Shown piece after piece: positions 16,632 to 28,286 of a DNA stretch of 64,000 nucleotides; position 1 is the first letter of the stretch, and the number at the start of each line of letters is the position of its first letter. This stretch comes from Sandaracinaceae bacterium (GTDB lineage Bacteria; Myxococcota_A; Polyangia; Polyangiales; Houyiibacteriaceae): NCBI GenBank assembly GCA_020633075.1, contig JACKEI010000001.1, positions 310,001 through 374,000 of the forward strand, written 5' to 3'. The notes under the pieces were generated by a model. It searched no databases. It saw only the letters and a list, made by a program, of their open reading frames with translations, and was not told where the DNA came from. A program made the translations under genes and the position numbers.

Positions 16632-16696
16632 GAGGGGGTCCTTTCTGATGGGCCGGGGAGGCCCGTGAGCGGTGATCGACCGTGTCGGTCGTTCAG

Positions 16697-16728
16697 CCGT
16701 GGGAGCCAGCCGGGGTCAGAAAGGGTTC
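16697..16728 (-). promoter_or_regulatory. Conserved ECF-type promoter box before the rhodanese gene
   Basis: On the minus strand this reads GAACCCTTTCTG, nine variable bases, GGCTCCCACGG. The same two blocks with the same 9-base gap occur at 23349-23380. GAACC-N16-GGCTCC has the -35/-10 spacing of ECF sigma promoters. It overlaps the stop codon of the ECF sigma gene. A perfect 6-bp hairpin (CGACCG-TGT-CGGTCG, 16677-16691) sits just downstream. Confidence 0.6.
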
Positions 16729-17341
16729 ACTTCTTCTTGTCGGGCAGCGGCGCGCAGTCCCAGTCGCCCTCGTCGGTCGCTGGCCCCAGTGTCTCGAAGG
16801 CCTCGCGGAGGGCGGCGCGCGCGCGGTGCAGGCGGCTCTTGAGCGCGGGCACGCTGATGCCCAGACGCTTGGCGGTCTCGCTGGCGCTGAGCCCCATCAG
16901 ATCGCGCAGCACGATGACCTCGCGCTGGGAGTCAGGCAGCCCGCAGAGGGCGCGCCCCAGTGAGCGACCGACCTCGGCGGCTTCCAGGCGCTCCTCCGGG
17001 GTGGCCTCCGAGTCCGCGCGCTCGGCCACCGCGCTCTCAGGCAGATGAGCCTGGTTCTTGAGGCCGCGGCGCCTACGGTTGCACGCACTGCGGGCCAAGG
17101 CGTAGACCCAGCTCGAGAGGGCGGCGCGCTGCTCGAAGTCGCCCAGGTGTGAGGCCACCGCCAGCAGCGTGTCTTGCATGACGTCCATCGCGTCGGCCTC
17201 GTGCCGGCACAGCTGCTGCCCGAAGCGGCGCACGGACGGGCTCAGCTCCGTCAGCAACGCTTGCATTGCCTCTCCGTCACCGCGCCGTGCGCGCTCTAGC
17301 AGCGCCTGGTCGCGCCCTTCGCTCGACTTGGGACCAGCCAT
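16727..17341 (-). CDS. ECF-type RNA polymerase sigma factor
   Basis: 204 residues with sigma region 2 (about 25-90, including SSWVYALARSACNRRRR) and region 4 (about 130-185, LPDSQREVIVLRDLMGLS and a helix-turn-helix ending in LKSRLHRARAALR). There is no region 3 or 1.1, so it is an ECF factor. No anti-sigma gene is adjacent; only a short charged C-terminal tail follows region 4. It is 38 bases after the RND pump gene and has its own TAGGGT -10 box. A shared promoter box flanking the operon suggests that it controls the efflux operon and the rhodanese, which is inference. Confidence 0.93.
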   Translation of the reverse strand: MAGPKSSEGRDQALLERARRGDGEAMQALLTELSPSVRRFGQQLCRHEADAMDVMQDTLLAVASHLGDFEQRAALSSWVYALARSACNRRRRGLKNQAHLPESAVAERADSEATPEERLEAAEVGRSLGRALCGLPDSQREVIVLRDLMGLSASETAKRLGISVPALKSRLHRARAALREAFETLGPATDEGDWDCAPLPDKKK

Positions 17342-17347
17342 GCCCGC

Positions 17348-17353
17348 ACCCTA
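17348..17353 (-). promoter_or_regulatory. -10 box TAGGGT, near-leaderless promoter of the sigma gene
   Basis: TAGGGT on the minus strand lies six bases before the ATG at 17341. Confidence 0.45.
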
Positions 17354-17378
17354 GCACGGGCAGCTGGGACATCACGCG

Positions 17379-20710
<3,332 letters not shown>

Positions 20711-20714
<4 letters not shown>

Positions 20715-21928
20715 CGGGTCTCCTCGACCGCGTCGCGGTCACGCAGGTTGCTAGGGGGGTCCACCACCACCGACTCACCGGGCGAGAGGCCGGAGAGCAC
20801 GACCACCCGCTCGCCTGCGACGACGCCGAGCGTCACGAGGCGTAGCTGCGCGACGCCGTCTTCGACGACGAAGAGCCGGTCCAGGGAGGAACGAGCGGAG
20901 ATGGCGGCGACGGGAACCGTGAGGGCGTCGGGCGCGGGGCGGTCGAAGTGGACGCGCGCGAACATGCCGGGGTTGAGGCCCGTAGCGTCCGAGGGCAGGT
21001 CCACCTTGACCATGAAGGCGCGGGTCGCGGGGTCCACCTGGGGAGCGACCTCGCCGACCGTGCCGGTGAGCACGCTCGCGTTCGCGTCCACGCGCACCTC
21101 CACCTCCTGACCCAGGCTCACGCTGCCAGCGAGCGACTCCGGCAGCGCGACTTCGACGCGCACCCCTCCGTCCTGCTCGATGACGTAGAGAGGGGCACCC
21201 GGCGCGGCGAGGTCTCCCACTTGCGCAGGGCGGGCCAGCACGACGCCGTCGAAGGGAGCGCGCACCCGCGTGAACTCGAGGGCTGTGCGGGCCGAGAGGG
21301 TCATGGCGCGGCTCTGAGCGATGCGCGAGTCGGCGCGGCTCACACCGGCTCGTGTCGCGGCGTGCTGTGCCTCGGCGGCGGCGAGGGCTTCCGCGGCCTC
21401 GTCGGCTTGCTGCTGCGAGACAGCGCGGTCCGCGCGCATCGCCTGCATGCGCTCGTTGGTGACGCGCGCCATGCGCAGCGCAGCCTCGGCCGCCTGCGCC
21501 TGTTGTTCGTATTGGCTGCGGGCAGCTTGCGCCTCGAGCGCGCCTGCTTGTGCCTGCAGGAGGCCTGCGCGCGGGTCGGCGTCGTCCAGCGTGGCCAGCA
21601 GCTGCCCGCGCGTTACGCGCTCGCCCACTGGCACGTCCAGGGTGCGTACGTAGCCCATGACGCGGCTGGTGAGCGTGGCGGTGTTCAACCCGCGCACCGT
21701 CCCCGTGACCACGTAGCTTCCGTTCATGGGCCCGTGAGTGGCCTCGGCCACGCGCACGGCGACGGCGGGGCGTGCTTCGCTGGTGCTCTCGGGTGGGTCC
21801 GCGTGAGCGGCCCCACAGGCTCCGAGGAGCAGCGATCCGAGCGTGAGCGTGAGGGCTGGCAGCGCGCGGGTGGGGGTGGGACGGTGCGTGACGGGAGTGG
21901 CGGTGTGCATGGGCTTCGTGCTGTTCAT
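20711..21928 (-). CDS. RND efflux periplasmic adaptor (membrane fusion protein), lipoprotein
   Basis: 405 residues. The lipoprotein signal ends LLGAC (Cys38). After it come a barrel/lipoyl half (VGERVTRGQLLATLDDADP), an Ala/Gln-rich coiled-coil hairpin (about 115-210), the second lipoyl half (FTRVRAPFDGVVLARPAQVGD) and beta-barrel and membrane-proximal domains. This is the HlyD/AcrA family order. It should link the RND pump and the TolC protein encoded on either side; both junctions are 4-base overlaps. Confidence 0.93.
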
Positions 21929-23346
21929 GGGGAGACCTCGTTGGGGGAGATGGGGTGACCACCGAGCGCAACCGTGAGTTCCACGCGAGCCATGTCGCGT
22001 GCGTGCCGTGCGCTCAGGTGGCGGAGCTCGGCGTCTAGGAGTGCGGTCTGGCTGCGCACCAACGCAGCCGCGTCATTCATTCCGTTGCGGCTGCGCTGCT
22101 GCTCGAGAGCCTGCGCGGCGCGCGCCAGCTCGACGCCGCGCGCCGAGACTGAGAGCGTCGCCTCGGCCGCGTCGAGGGCGAGCTGTGCGTTGTGCACGCG
22201 CAGCCTGACGGCGGACTCGGCGCTCACGGCGCTGACATGGGAGGCCTCGAGGTCCGCCGCCGCGGCGCGCTCCTGCGCGAGGTCCTGTAGGCCGTTGAAG
22301 AGGTTGACCTGGAGGACCACGCCGACGGTCCAGCTCTCGCCGTGTTGGCCGTTCACGAGCTGTGAGCGGTGGCTCTGCAGGTCCGCCGCAGCAGCCAGAA
22401 CCGGCGCGTAGCGGGCACGCGCGGCGCGATGAGCGGCTCGCGCGGCGGCTTCCCTGGCCTGCGCTTGCTGGACGGCCGGGTGCTCGCTCAGGTCCAGGGC
22501 CTCGACGTCCACCGAGGACCCGGTGTCGGGGCCGCGCCCATCCTCCGCTCCGTCTAGTGGCGTGCTCAGCGTCGTGGGGGCACCCACGGGGAGCCCGAGC
22601 GCGTGGTTGAGCGCGGCCAGGGCCGCGGCCGCCTCGCCGCGCGCGAGGATGGCCCGCTGCTCCATCGTCGCCACGTGCACCTCCATGGTCAGCGCGTCCA
22701 GCTCGGTGGCCATGTCGTTGCGCAGCATGGACTGCACCCGCGCGGCGTCGGCGCGCGCGGACTCGACCGCCTGGGACGCGACCTCGGCCGCCGCAGCCGC
22801 GACCTGCGCGCCGTGGTACGCGCGCAGGACCTGCCCGGCGAGCTCCAGCTCGGCCTGGCTCAGCGTCGCCTCGGCCGCGCGGCTCATGTCGCGCGCGGCG
22901 CGGGCGCCGAACCAGCCCTCCGCGTGCACCAGCGGGACACGCAGGCTGAGCCGAGACGCGTGGTCCGTGATGGGGCTCGGTGCGTTCAGGGCCGGCAGCG
23001 CGAGGTCGCTCGCGCCGAAGCGGCCCTGCAGCAGGCGCGTCCCGAAGGCGTACACGGGCTGGTCGCCGCGCGTGATCGACTGCTCGAAGTCCAGCCGCGG
23101 TAGCAGCCGTCCGCGGGCCGTCATCGCCTCGGCCTCGCTGCGCCGCTGCCGCGCCACGGCGGCCGCGAGCTGCGGGTCGTTCTGCGCCGCCAGCTGCAGG
23201 GCGTCATCGATCGAGAGCACGCGCGGGGGCTCGGCGTCGCGCTCCGAGTCGGCGGTCTGTGCGGCCACCACGCTGGCGCCTTGGGCGGCGGCCCACGCGA
23301 AGGTCGCGATCAGCAGCGTAGCGAAGGGGTTCGAGGGGCTTTTCAT
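21925..23346 (-). CDS. TolC-family outer membrane efflux protein
   Basis: 473 residues with a signal peptide (to about residue 30, VVAAQ) and the two OEP repeats of the TolC family. Long Ala-rich helices (about 60-100, 145-225, 290-330, 380-460) match the helical barrel, and polar stretches between them match the beta barrel strands. As first gene of the TolC-MFP-RND operon it sets the promoter: the ATG at 23346 comes directly after the conserved ECF-type box. The outer-membrane channel of the pump. Confidence 0.92.
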   Translation of the reverse strand: MKSPSNPFATLLIATFAWAAAQGASVVAAQTADSERDAEPPRVLSIDDALQLAAQNDPQLAAAVARQRRSEAEAMTARGRLLPRLDFEQSITRGDQPVYAFGTRLLQGRFGASDLALPALNAPSPITDHASRLSLRVPLVHAEGWFGARAARDMSRAAEATLSQAELELAGQVLRAYHGAQVAAAAAEVASQAVESARADAARVQSMLRNDMATELDALTMEVHVATMEQRAILARGEAAAALAALNHALGLPVGAPTTLSTPLDGAEDGRGPDTGSSVDVEALDLSEHPAVQQAQAREAAARAAHRAARARYAPVLAAAADLQSHRSQLVNGQHGESWTVGVVLQVNLFNGLQDLAQERAAAADLEASHVSAVSAESAVRLRVHNAQLALDAAEATLSVSARGVELARAAQALEQQRSRNGMNDAAALVRSQTALLDAELRHLSARHARDMARVELTVALGGHPISPNEVSP

Positions 23347-23348
23347 GC

Positions 23349-23380
23349 CCGTGGGAGCCTCCGGCCCGCAGAAAGGGTTC
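23349..23380 (-). promoter_or_regulatory. Conserved ECF-type promoter box before the TolC-MFP-RND operon
   Basis: On the minus strand this is GAACCCTTTCTG, nine bases, GGCTCCCACGG, ending two bases before the TolC ATG. It is identical in both blocks and in spacing to 16697-16728. If it is a promoter, the transcript starts at or near the ATG. Confidence 0.6.
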
Positions 23381-23460
23381 TCCCCCCATACAAAAAAATG
23401 CTGCGGCGCGTCAGACTGGCGCGTGAACGGCCCTCACCTGGGGGTCGCGCACCCCTCCCC

Positions 23461-24060
23461 ATGGATCACCCGTACGACTTCCGTGTACCCGACTTCTCCG
23501 GTGATCTGGACCCGGGCCCCTACCTCAGCGCCACGCCCGAGACCGCCACCGTCAAGGGCCTCTACTTCCAGACCATGCTCGACATGATGGCCGCGCTGCC
23601 CAAGGAGCGAGTCGCAGACGTGGTCGTGGAGCGCCCGCGCTACCTCCCCTTCTTCGACTACCCCCTGCGCGAGCACATGCGCCTCTCCTTTGCGCTGGTG
23701 CCGCGCCTCTTTCCGGGCGTGCCGACGCGGCAGGCGTTCCGCGAGATGGGCTGGAAGGCCTTCCCCGACTTCGCGGGCACCATGCTGGGGCGCGTGGTGT
23801 TCGGCGTGTTCGGCGACGATCTCGAGAAGGCCTTCGAGGGTGGGCCGCGCGCCGTGTCGCAGAGCGTCAAGCCGGGCATGGCGGCGGTCACGCTGTTGGC
23901 CGAGCGTCACGCTCGCATGGAGTACTACGACATCTACGGCATTCTGGACCCGTACTACATCGGCGTGGTGGAGGGCATGGTGCGTCACTACGGCTTCGAG
24001 CCCGACGTGCGCATCCACGCCATCGACATCGCCAACGCCGTGCTCGACATTCGTTGGTAG
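23461..24060 (+). CDS. DUF2378 (TIGR02265) myxobacterial paralogous-family protein
   Basis: 199 residues. The pattern TVKGLYFQTMLDMM, then RYLPFFDYPLREHMRLSF and a C-terminal ILDPYYIGVVEGMVRHYGFEP region, matches the DUF2378/TIGR02265 family that is expanded in Myxococcus and relatives. Its function is unknown. There is no signal peptide or membrane segment. The ATG at 23461 was chosen because the domain starts right after it. The longer open frame upstream would run through the promoter region of the divergent efflux operon. Confidence 0.7.
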   Translation: MDHPYDFRVPDFSGDLDPGPYLSATPETATVKGLYFQTMLDMMAALPKERVADVVVERPRYLPFFDYPLREHMRLSFALVPRLFPGVPTRQAFREMGWKAFPDFAGTMLGRVVFGVFGDDLEKAFEGGPRAVSQSVKPGMAAVTLLAERHARMEYYDIYGILDPYYIGVVEGMVRHYGFEPDVRIHAIDIANAVLDIRW

Positions 24061-24099
24061 CGCGCTTGCCAAGGGTCCAGCCTGCGCTACGCAGGAGTG

Positions 24100-25548
24100 A
24101 TGCTCGAGAGAGGGAGTGCAGGCGGTTCCATGATTCGGAAGACCCGGTGTAGCGAGCCCTTGTGGCGGTGGCGTCTGGGTGGCGCCGTGCTCGCGGCCCC
24201 ACGCGTGCCGCGGCCGCGCTCTGTGAGCGTAGTGCTGGGCGCGGCCGTCTGCGCGTTCACGCTGCTCACGCTCGGTTGCGACCACGACAGACCGCCCCTG
24301 TACGGGTGCGACACGCGCCTCGAGGCCTGCCAAGAGCGGGTGGCGGCCGAGCTGTCGCGGGTGCGCGGCGGGCCCCGCGTGGACCTGCCCCCCATCGAGG
24401 TCATCTCCGAAGCGGAGCTGCGCGAGCGCTACGGCGGCGAGACCATGGCGCCCACGCCCGAGGAGGCGCTCTCCATCGAACGGTGGGGCCGCACGCTGAT
24501 GCTGCTGCAGCTGGTGGAGTCCCCGGCGGCGCTCCTCTCCGGCAGTCTCGAAGACTTCGTGACCAACGTCGCTGGCTTCTACGACCCTTCTACCGGCGTG
24601 ATCACGCTGATCGACCGCGGGGTGCCCACCAGCTTCGAGAGCGCCACCTTCTTGCTGGCGCACGAGCTCACGCACTACGCGCAGGACATCGACACGATGG
24701 CCGGCTTTGGCCTGCACGAGGGGCTGGCTCGCAGCCTGGACAACACCATCGCGCTCAAGCACCACGGGGAGGGTGAGGCCGAGGTGGTCGCCAACCTGGT
24801 CATGGCCTCACTCCGCAACGAGGAGATCCCCGCGGACGTGTTCCGCGCATACTTCGCCGACTGGCTGGCCGGCTTTCGGCGGACCGTGGCCGACGCGTCG
24901 GACCCCTACCTGCTTGTGCAGAGCCGCGCCAGCTACGCCGTGGGCGGCGCGTACCTGACGGACGCGTGGCTAGCGGGCGGGGCGGGCGGGCTGCGTGGGC
25001 AGTGGTCGCCGGCCATCCTCGAGACCGCGAGCTGGATGCGCGGGTACGACTCGCGCGTCTCGGCGGAGCCCCTCATGGAGTGCGACTTCCCCAGCGCGCC
25101 ACAGGGCTACACCGCGTGGGCCGACGACGCGCTCGGGGGCGAGATGCTCTTCGCCATGTTGTTGCCCGAGGCTGCCCCGAGCGACGCCTCGCTGGCGGCC
25201 AGCTGGTCGGACGCCGCGACCTGGCGTGGCGACCACCTGCGCGTCTACCTCGGCGAGGCCGGTGACCCGGCTGCTGCGCCGGTTGCCCTCGCGTACCGCG
25301 TGCGCGCCGACACGGACGCCAGCGCTCGCGCCATCGCCGCGCGGCTCACGGCGGCCCAGTCGGAGCTGGTGTACGTGCAGCAAGAGGGTAGGGACGTGCT
25401 GCTGCTGGCGAGCGAAGACCAGGCCGCGTGGGAGGCTTGGAGCTACCCTCTCGGCTGCGCCGGCCTGCCGATGGGCGTCGCGCCCGCTCGCATGCGGTCC
25501 ATCGCCGAGCGGCTGCCGGCAAGGGCGTTCTACGGAATCGCACCCTAG
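24100..25548 (+). CDS. Zinc-metalloprotease-like lipoprotein
   Basis: 482 residues. A long basic N-terminus precedes a hydrophobic stretch and the lipobox LTLGC (Cys60). The metal motif is HELTH at residues 188-192 in a helix (LLAHELTHYAQD). GEGEAEVVANL about 25 residues later supplies a candidate Glu ligand, the layout of gluzincins. I recognise no named family. It is probably an envelope-anchored peptidase of unknown substrate. An internal ATG at 24130 would give a more usual signal length. The codons at 24097-24102 sit beside an AGGAG site that is partly inside a small hairpin (24081-24095). Confidence 0.68.
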   Translation: MLERGSAGGSMIRKTRCSEPLWRWRLGGAVLAAPRVPRPRSVSVVLGAAVCAFTLLTLGCDHDRPPLYGCDTRLEACQERVAAELSRVRGGPRVDLPPIEVISEAELRERYGGETMAPTPEEALSIERWGRTLMLLQLVESPAALLSGSLEDFVTNVAGFYDPSTGVITLIDRGVPTSFESATFLLAHELTHYAQDIDTMAGFGLHEGLARSLDNTIALKHHGEGEAEVVANLVMASLRNEEIPADVFRAYFADWLAGFRRTVADASDPYLLVQSRASYAVGGAYLTDAWLAGGAGGLRGQWSPAILETASWMRGYDSRVSAEPLMECDFPSAPQGYTAWADDALGGEMLFAMLLPEAAPSDASLAASWSDAATWRGDHLRVYLGEAGDPAAAPVALAYRVRADTDASARAIAARLTAAQSELVYVQQEGRDVLLLASEDQAAWEAWSYPLGCAGLPMGVAPARMRSIAERLPARAFYGIAP

Positions 25549-25665
25549 CTCCTCGGATCCTCTCGGACGCCCGCCAGAGCGCGCGCCGAGGCGCGAAAGG
25601 CCGTGATTGGACGACCCGGACTCCCACGTGGCCGCTCACCGCTAGGGTGGGCGCTCGACATGCGC

Positions 25666-25671
25666 TATACG
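25666..25671 (+). promoter_or_regulatory. -10-like box TATACG, near-leaderless promoter
   Basis: TATACG ends seven bases before the ATG at 25679. Confidence 0.4.
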
Positions 25672-25678
25672 GACCCCC

Positions 25679-26407
25679 ATGTCGCATCAGAGACTGGATC
25701 AGCTGGCCGGGGCGCTGGCCGCCATGGGCGCCGACGGAGTGCGCCTGGACCTCGTGCAGCGCGCGCGCCTCTTCAAGCGCTCGTGGGTCGAGATGGCCAA
25801 CGCGCTCGTCTTCGTGCGGGACCGCTCGTACTACTTGGACTGGGGCTACGAGGACTTCTACGCCTACTGCTCGACCGAGCTACAGATGCGCCGACCCACC
25901 GTGGACAAGCTCACCGGCAGCTTCGTGGCCCTCTCGCGTCACGCGCCCAACGTCCTCGAGCGTGACGGCGTGAGCGAGAAGATCCCCACCTGCGACGCCG
26001 TGGACTACTTCGCCAAGGCGCTGCGCGGTGAGCCCGCCAACGACGGGACCCCGTACGTGGAGCCCTCGGACGACGTCATCGCGGAGCTGCGCGCGGCCGT
26101 GTTCGAGGAGGGCAAGCCCGTGCAGGCCCTGCGGCGTCAGTTCAATCCGCTGCTGCACCCGCGGACGGACGCGCGCGAGCGCAGCCAAGTGATCGACAAG
26201 GCGCACAGCGCCGTGCGGCGATTGACCAAGACGCTCGGGCAGATCGAGGGGCTCTCCGCCGCGCGCGTGGAGCAAGTGCAGGGCGCGCTGCTGGCCCTGC
26301 AGGCAGACCTGGACGCCCTCTTGGCGCAGGCGAAGCAAGAACTCGCCGAAGAAGAGGGCAGCGACGCCGAGGCAGCGCAGGACCAGGCTTGGGAGCACGT
26401 CGGCTGA
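25679..26407 (+). CDS. Conserved-looking cytosolic protein of unknown function
   Basis: 242 residues with no signal or membrane segment. The middle has YYLDWGYEDFYAYCSTELQM followed by a helical, basic stretch, and the C-terminal third is predicted coiled coil with an acidic end. The composition and the W-x-FYxYC pattern recall DNA-associated or chromosome-partition accessory proteins of myxobacteria, but I do not recognise a family and assign no function. It is transcribed alone from a TATACG box. Confidence 0.6.
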   Translation: MSHQRLDQLAGALAAMGADGVRLDLVQRARLFKRSWVEMANALVFVRDRSYYLDWGYEDFYAYCSTELQMRRPTVDKLTGSFVALSRHAPNVLERDGVSEKIPTCDAVDYFAKALRGEPANDGTPYVEPSDDVIAELRAAVFEEGKPVQALRRQFNPLLHPRTDARERSQVIDKAHSAVRRLTKTLGQIEGLSAARVEQVQGALLALQADLDALLAQAKQELAEEEGSDAEAAQDQAWEHVG

Positions 26408-26514
26408 GGGAGAGCGCGTCTCGTGCGTGAGCACGGCCACCTGGGGCGCGGGCCCGGCGTCTCCCCCCGCGCCCGTTCCCGGCGACGCAGCAGCCCTCGC
26501 GCCTTGCGGAATAC

Positions 26515-26528
26515 TGAAACACGTTCTA
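26515..26528. promoter_or_regulatory. TetR-type palindromic operator (TnnAACnnGTTnnA) before the DUF35/thiolase operon
   Basis: TGAAACACGTTCTA matches TnnAACnnGTTnnA on both strands, the consensus known for the KstR sterol-catabolism repressor. Nearby TTGCGG and TACTTA hexamers are 17 bases apart, so the site would block the promoter. It lies about 50 bases before the DUF35 gene. Confidence 0.5.
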
Positions 26529-26579
26529 CTTATCGCCCTGCTGCGGTGAGCGTCTCGCCGCGCGTCGATGGAGCACCTC

Positions 26580-27053
26580 ATGAGCGAACCGAAGACCGAC
26601 AAACCGCGCGTCCCAGCCGTCGAAGGCTGGTTCACGATGAGCGAGCCGCCCGCGCTCCTGGGTACGCGCTGCGTGCAGTGCAGCACCATCTTCTTCCCGC
26701 GTGAGACCGTCGCCTGCCGCAACCCGGCCTGCCGCTCCACCGCGTTCACCGACCACGAGCTCAGCCGCCGCGGCAAGCTCTGGTCCTACACCACGGCGCA
26801 CTATCAGCCGCCGCCCCCGTTCATCGCGGACGACCCCTTCGTGCCGTACTCCATCGCGGTGGTGGAGCTCGAGGCCGAGAAGATGACCGTCCTGGGCCAG
26901 GTGCCCACCAGCGTCCCCGCCGAGAGCCTGGTGGTGGGCATGGAGATGGAGCTGGTCATCGACCGGCTCTACGAGGACGAGCAGAACGAGTACGTAGTCT
27001 GGAAGTGGCAGCCCGTCGCCAGCAGCGCGACCGAGAACGGAGGCGCGCGATGA
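26580..27053 (+). CDS. DUF35 OB-fold / zinc-ribbon protein (acyl-CoA enzyme partner)
   Basis: 157 residues from the ATG at 26580; an ATG four codons upstream is possible. An N-terminal rubredoxin-like zinc ribbon has four Cys (RCVQC then CRNPAC). A C-terminal OB fold follows (ELSRRGKLWSYTTAHY and GMEMELVIDRL). DUF35 proteins associate with thiolase-fold enzymes or MaoC hydratases, for example ChsH2 with Ltp2 in steroid side-chain degradation. The downstream thiolase-fold gene overlaps it by 4 bases (ATGA), so they should form one complex. Confidence 0.87.
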   Translation: MSEPKTDKPRVPAVEGWFTMSEPPALLGTRCVQCSTIFFPRETVACRNPACRSTAFTDHELSRRGKLWSYTTAHYQPPPPFIADDPFVPYSIAVVELEAEKMTVLGQVPTSVPAESLVVGMEMELVIDRLYEDEQNEYVVWKWQPVASSATENGGAR

Positions 27054-28237
27054 GCCGCGACGTAGCGATCCTTGGCGTGGGCATGCACCCCTGGGGCAAG
27101 TGGGGGCGCAACTTTGCGGAGTACGGCGTGCACGCGGCGCAGGCCGCACTCGACGACGCCGGTGTGGACTGGCGCGACGTGCAGTTCGTGAGCGGCGGCG
27201 ACACCATCCGCAACGGCTACCCGGGCTTCATCGCGGGCTCCACCTTCGCCCAGGCGCTGGGCTGGAACGGCGCGCAGGTGGCCAGCTCGTACGGCGCGTG
27301 CGCCTCGGGCGTCCAGGCCCTCAGCGTCGCGCGCGCGCAGATCCTCGCGGGCTTCTGTGACGTGGCGCTGGTGGTCGGTGCCGACGCGGCCCCCAAGGGC
27401 TTCTTCGCGCCCGTGGGTGGTGAGCGCCCGGACGACCCGGACTGGCTGCGCTTCCGCCTCATGGGCGCCACCAACCCGACCTACTTCGCCTTCTGGGCGC
27501 GTCGCCGCATGGCCCTCTACGGCTCGACGTCGCGGGACTTCGCGCAGGTGAAGGTCAAGAACTCGCGGCACGGGCTCCACAACCCCTACGCGCGCTTCCG
27601 CAAGGAGGTCACCATCGACGAGGTGCTGGCCAGCAAGGTGGTGGCGGACCCGCTGCGCCTGCTCGAGATCTGCGCCACCAGCGACGGCGGCGCCGCCATC
27701 GTGCTCACCAGCGAGGCCTACGCGCGCAAGCACGCCACCAAGTGGGTGTCCGTCGCGGGCGTGTCCACGGTCACGCCGGTCTTCCCCAGCACGGTCATCG
27801 AGATGCCGAACATGGCCACGGACTCGGCCGCCACGGTGCCGCTCCCTCCCGTCAGCTTCCGTGACTCCATCGCGCGGGGCGCCTACGAGCAGGCGGGCAT
27901 CGGGCCGGAGGACGTCAACGTGGCGGAGGTCTACGATCTCGCGTCGGCGCTGGAGCTCGACTGGTACGAGAACATCGGCCTGTGCGAGCCGGGCGACGCC
28001 GAGAAGCTGCTGCGCGACGGCGTGACGACCATCGGCGGGCGCGTGCCCGTCAACCCCAGCGGCGGCCTCAGCTGCTTTGGCGAGGCCGTCCCCGCCCAGG
28101 CCATCGCGCAGGTCTGCGAGCTCACCTGGCAGATCCGCGGTCAAGCCGAGGGCCGGCAGGTGGAGGGCGCCAAGGTGGGCGTCACCGCGAACCAGGGCCT
28201 CTTCGGTCACGGCTCGTCCGTGGTGGTCAAGGGCTGA
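27050..28237 (+). CDS. Thiolase-fold acyl-CoA enzyme (SCP-x / Ltp2-like)
   Basis: 395 residues. The nucleophile region SSYGACASG puts Cys84 at the thiolase Cys position. The second thiolase motif, usually GHPxGA, is replaced by GGLSCFGEAVPAQ, while the C-terminal GLFGHGSS is kept. Loss of the GHP motif together with a DUF35 partner is a feature of Ltp2-type retro-aldolases of steroid side chains, so an aldolase or a non-standard thiolase is as likely as a beta-ketothiolase. It acts on acyl-CoA in the cytoplasm. Co-translated with the DUF35 gene. Confidence 0.82.
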   Translation: MSRDVAILGVGMHPWGKWGRNFAEYGVHAAQAALDDAGVDWRDVQFVSGGDTIRNGYPGFIAGSTFAQALGWNGAQVASSYGACASGVQALSVARAQILAGFCDVALVVGADAAPKGFFAPVGGERPDDPDWLRFRLMGATNPTYFAFWARRRMALYGSTSRDFAQVKVKNSRHGLHNPYARFRKEVTIDEVLASKVVADPLRLLEICATSDGGAAIVLTSEAYARKHATKWVSVAGVSTVTPVFPSTVIEMPNMATDSAATVPLPPVSFRDSIARGAYEQAGIGPEDVNVAEVYDLASALELDWYENIGLCEPGDAEKLLRDGVTTIGGRVPVNPSGGLSCFGEAVPAQAIAQVCELTWQIRGQAEGRQVEGAKVGVTANQGLFGHGSSVVVKG

Positions 28238-28266
28238 CCTCCCGGCTGGGGTTCCTAGTCCCTGTC

Positions 28267-28279
28267 AACATGTTAGTGT
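28267..28279 (+). promoter_or_regulatory. AACATGTT palindrome overlapping a TAGTGT -10 box
   Basis: AACATGTT (28267-28274) abuts TAGTGT (28274-28279), seven bases before the ATG at 28287. Its core AACnnGTT is the same as in the operator at 26515-26528, so one repressor could control both units. Confidence 0.4.
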
Positions 28280-28286
28280 GAGGCCC

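Noticed and set aside
26515..26528. Naming the palindrome a true KstR site
   Set aside because: No KstR gene is in the window, and TnnAACnnGTTnnA-like sites are used by other TetR-family regulators, so only a TetR-type operator is claimed.
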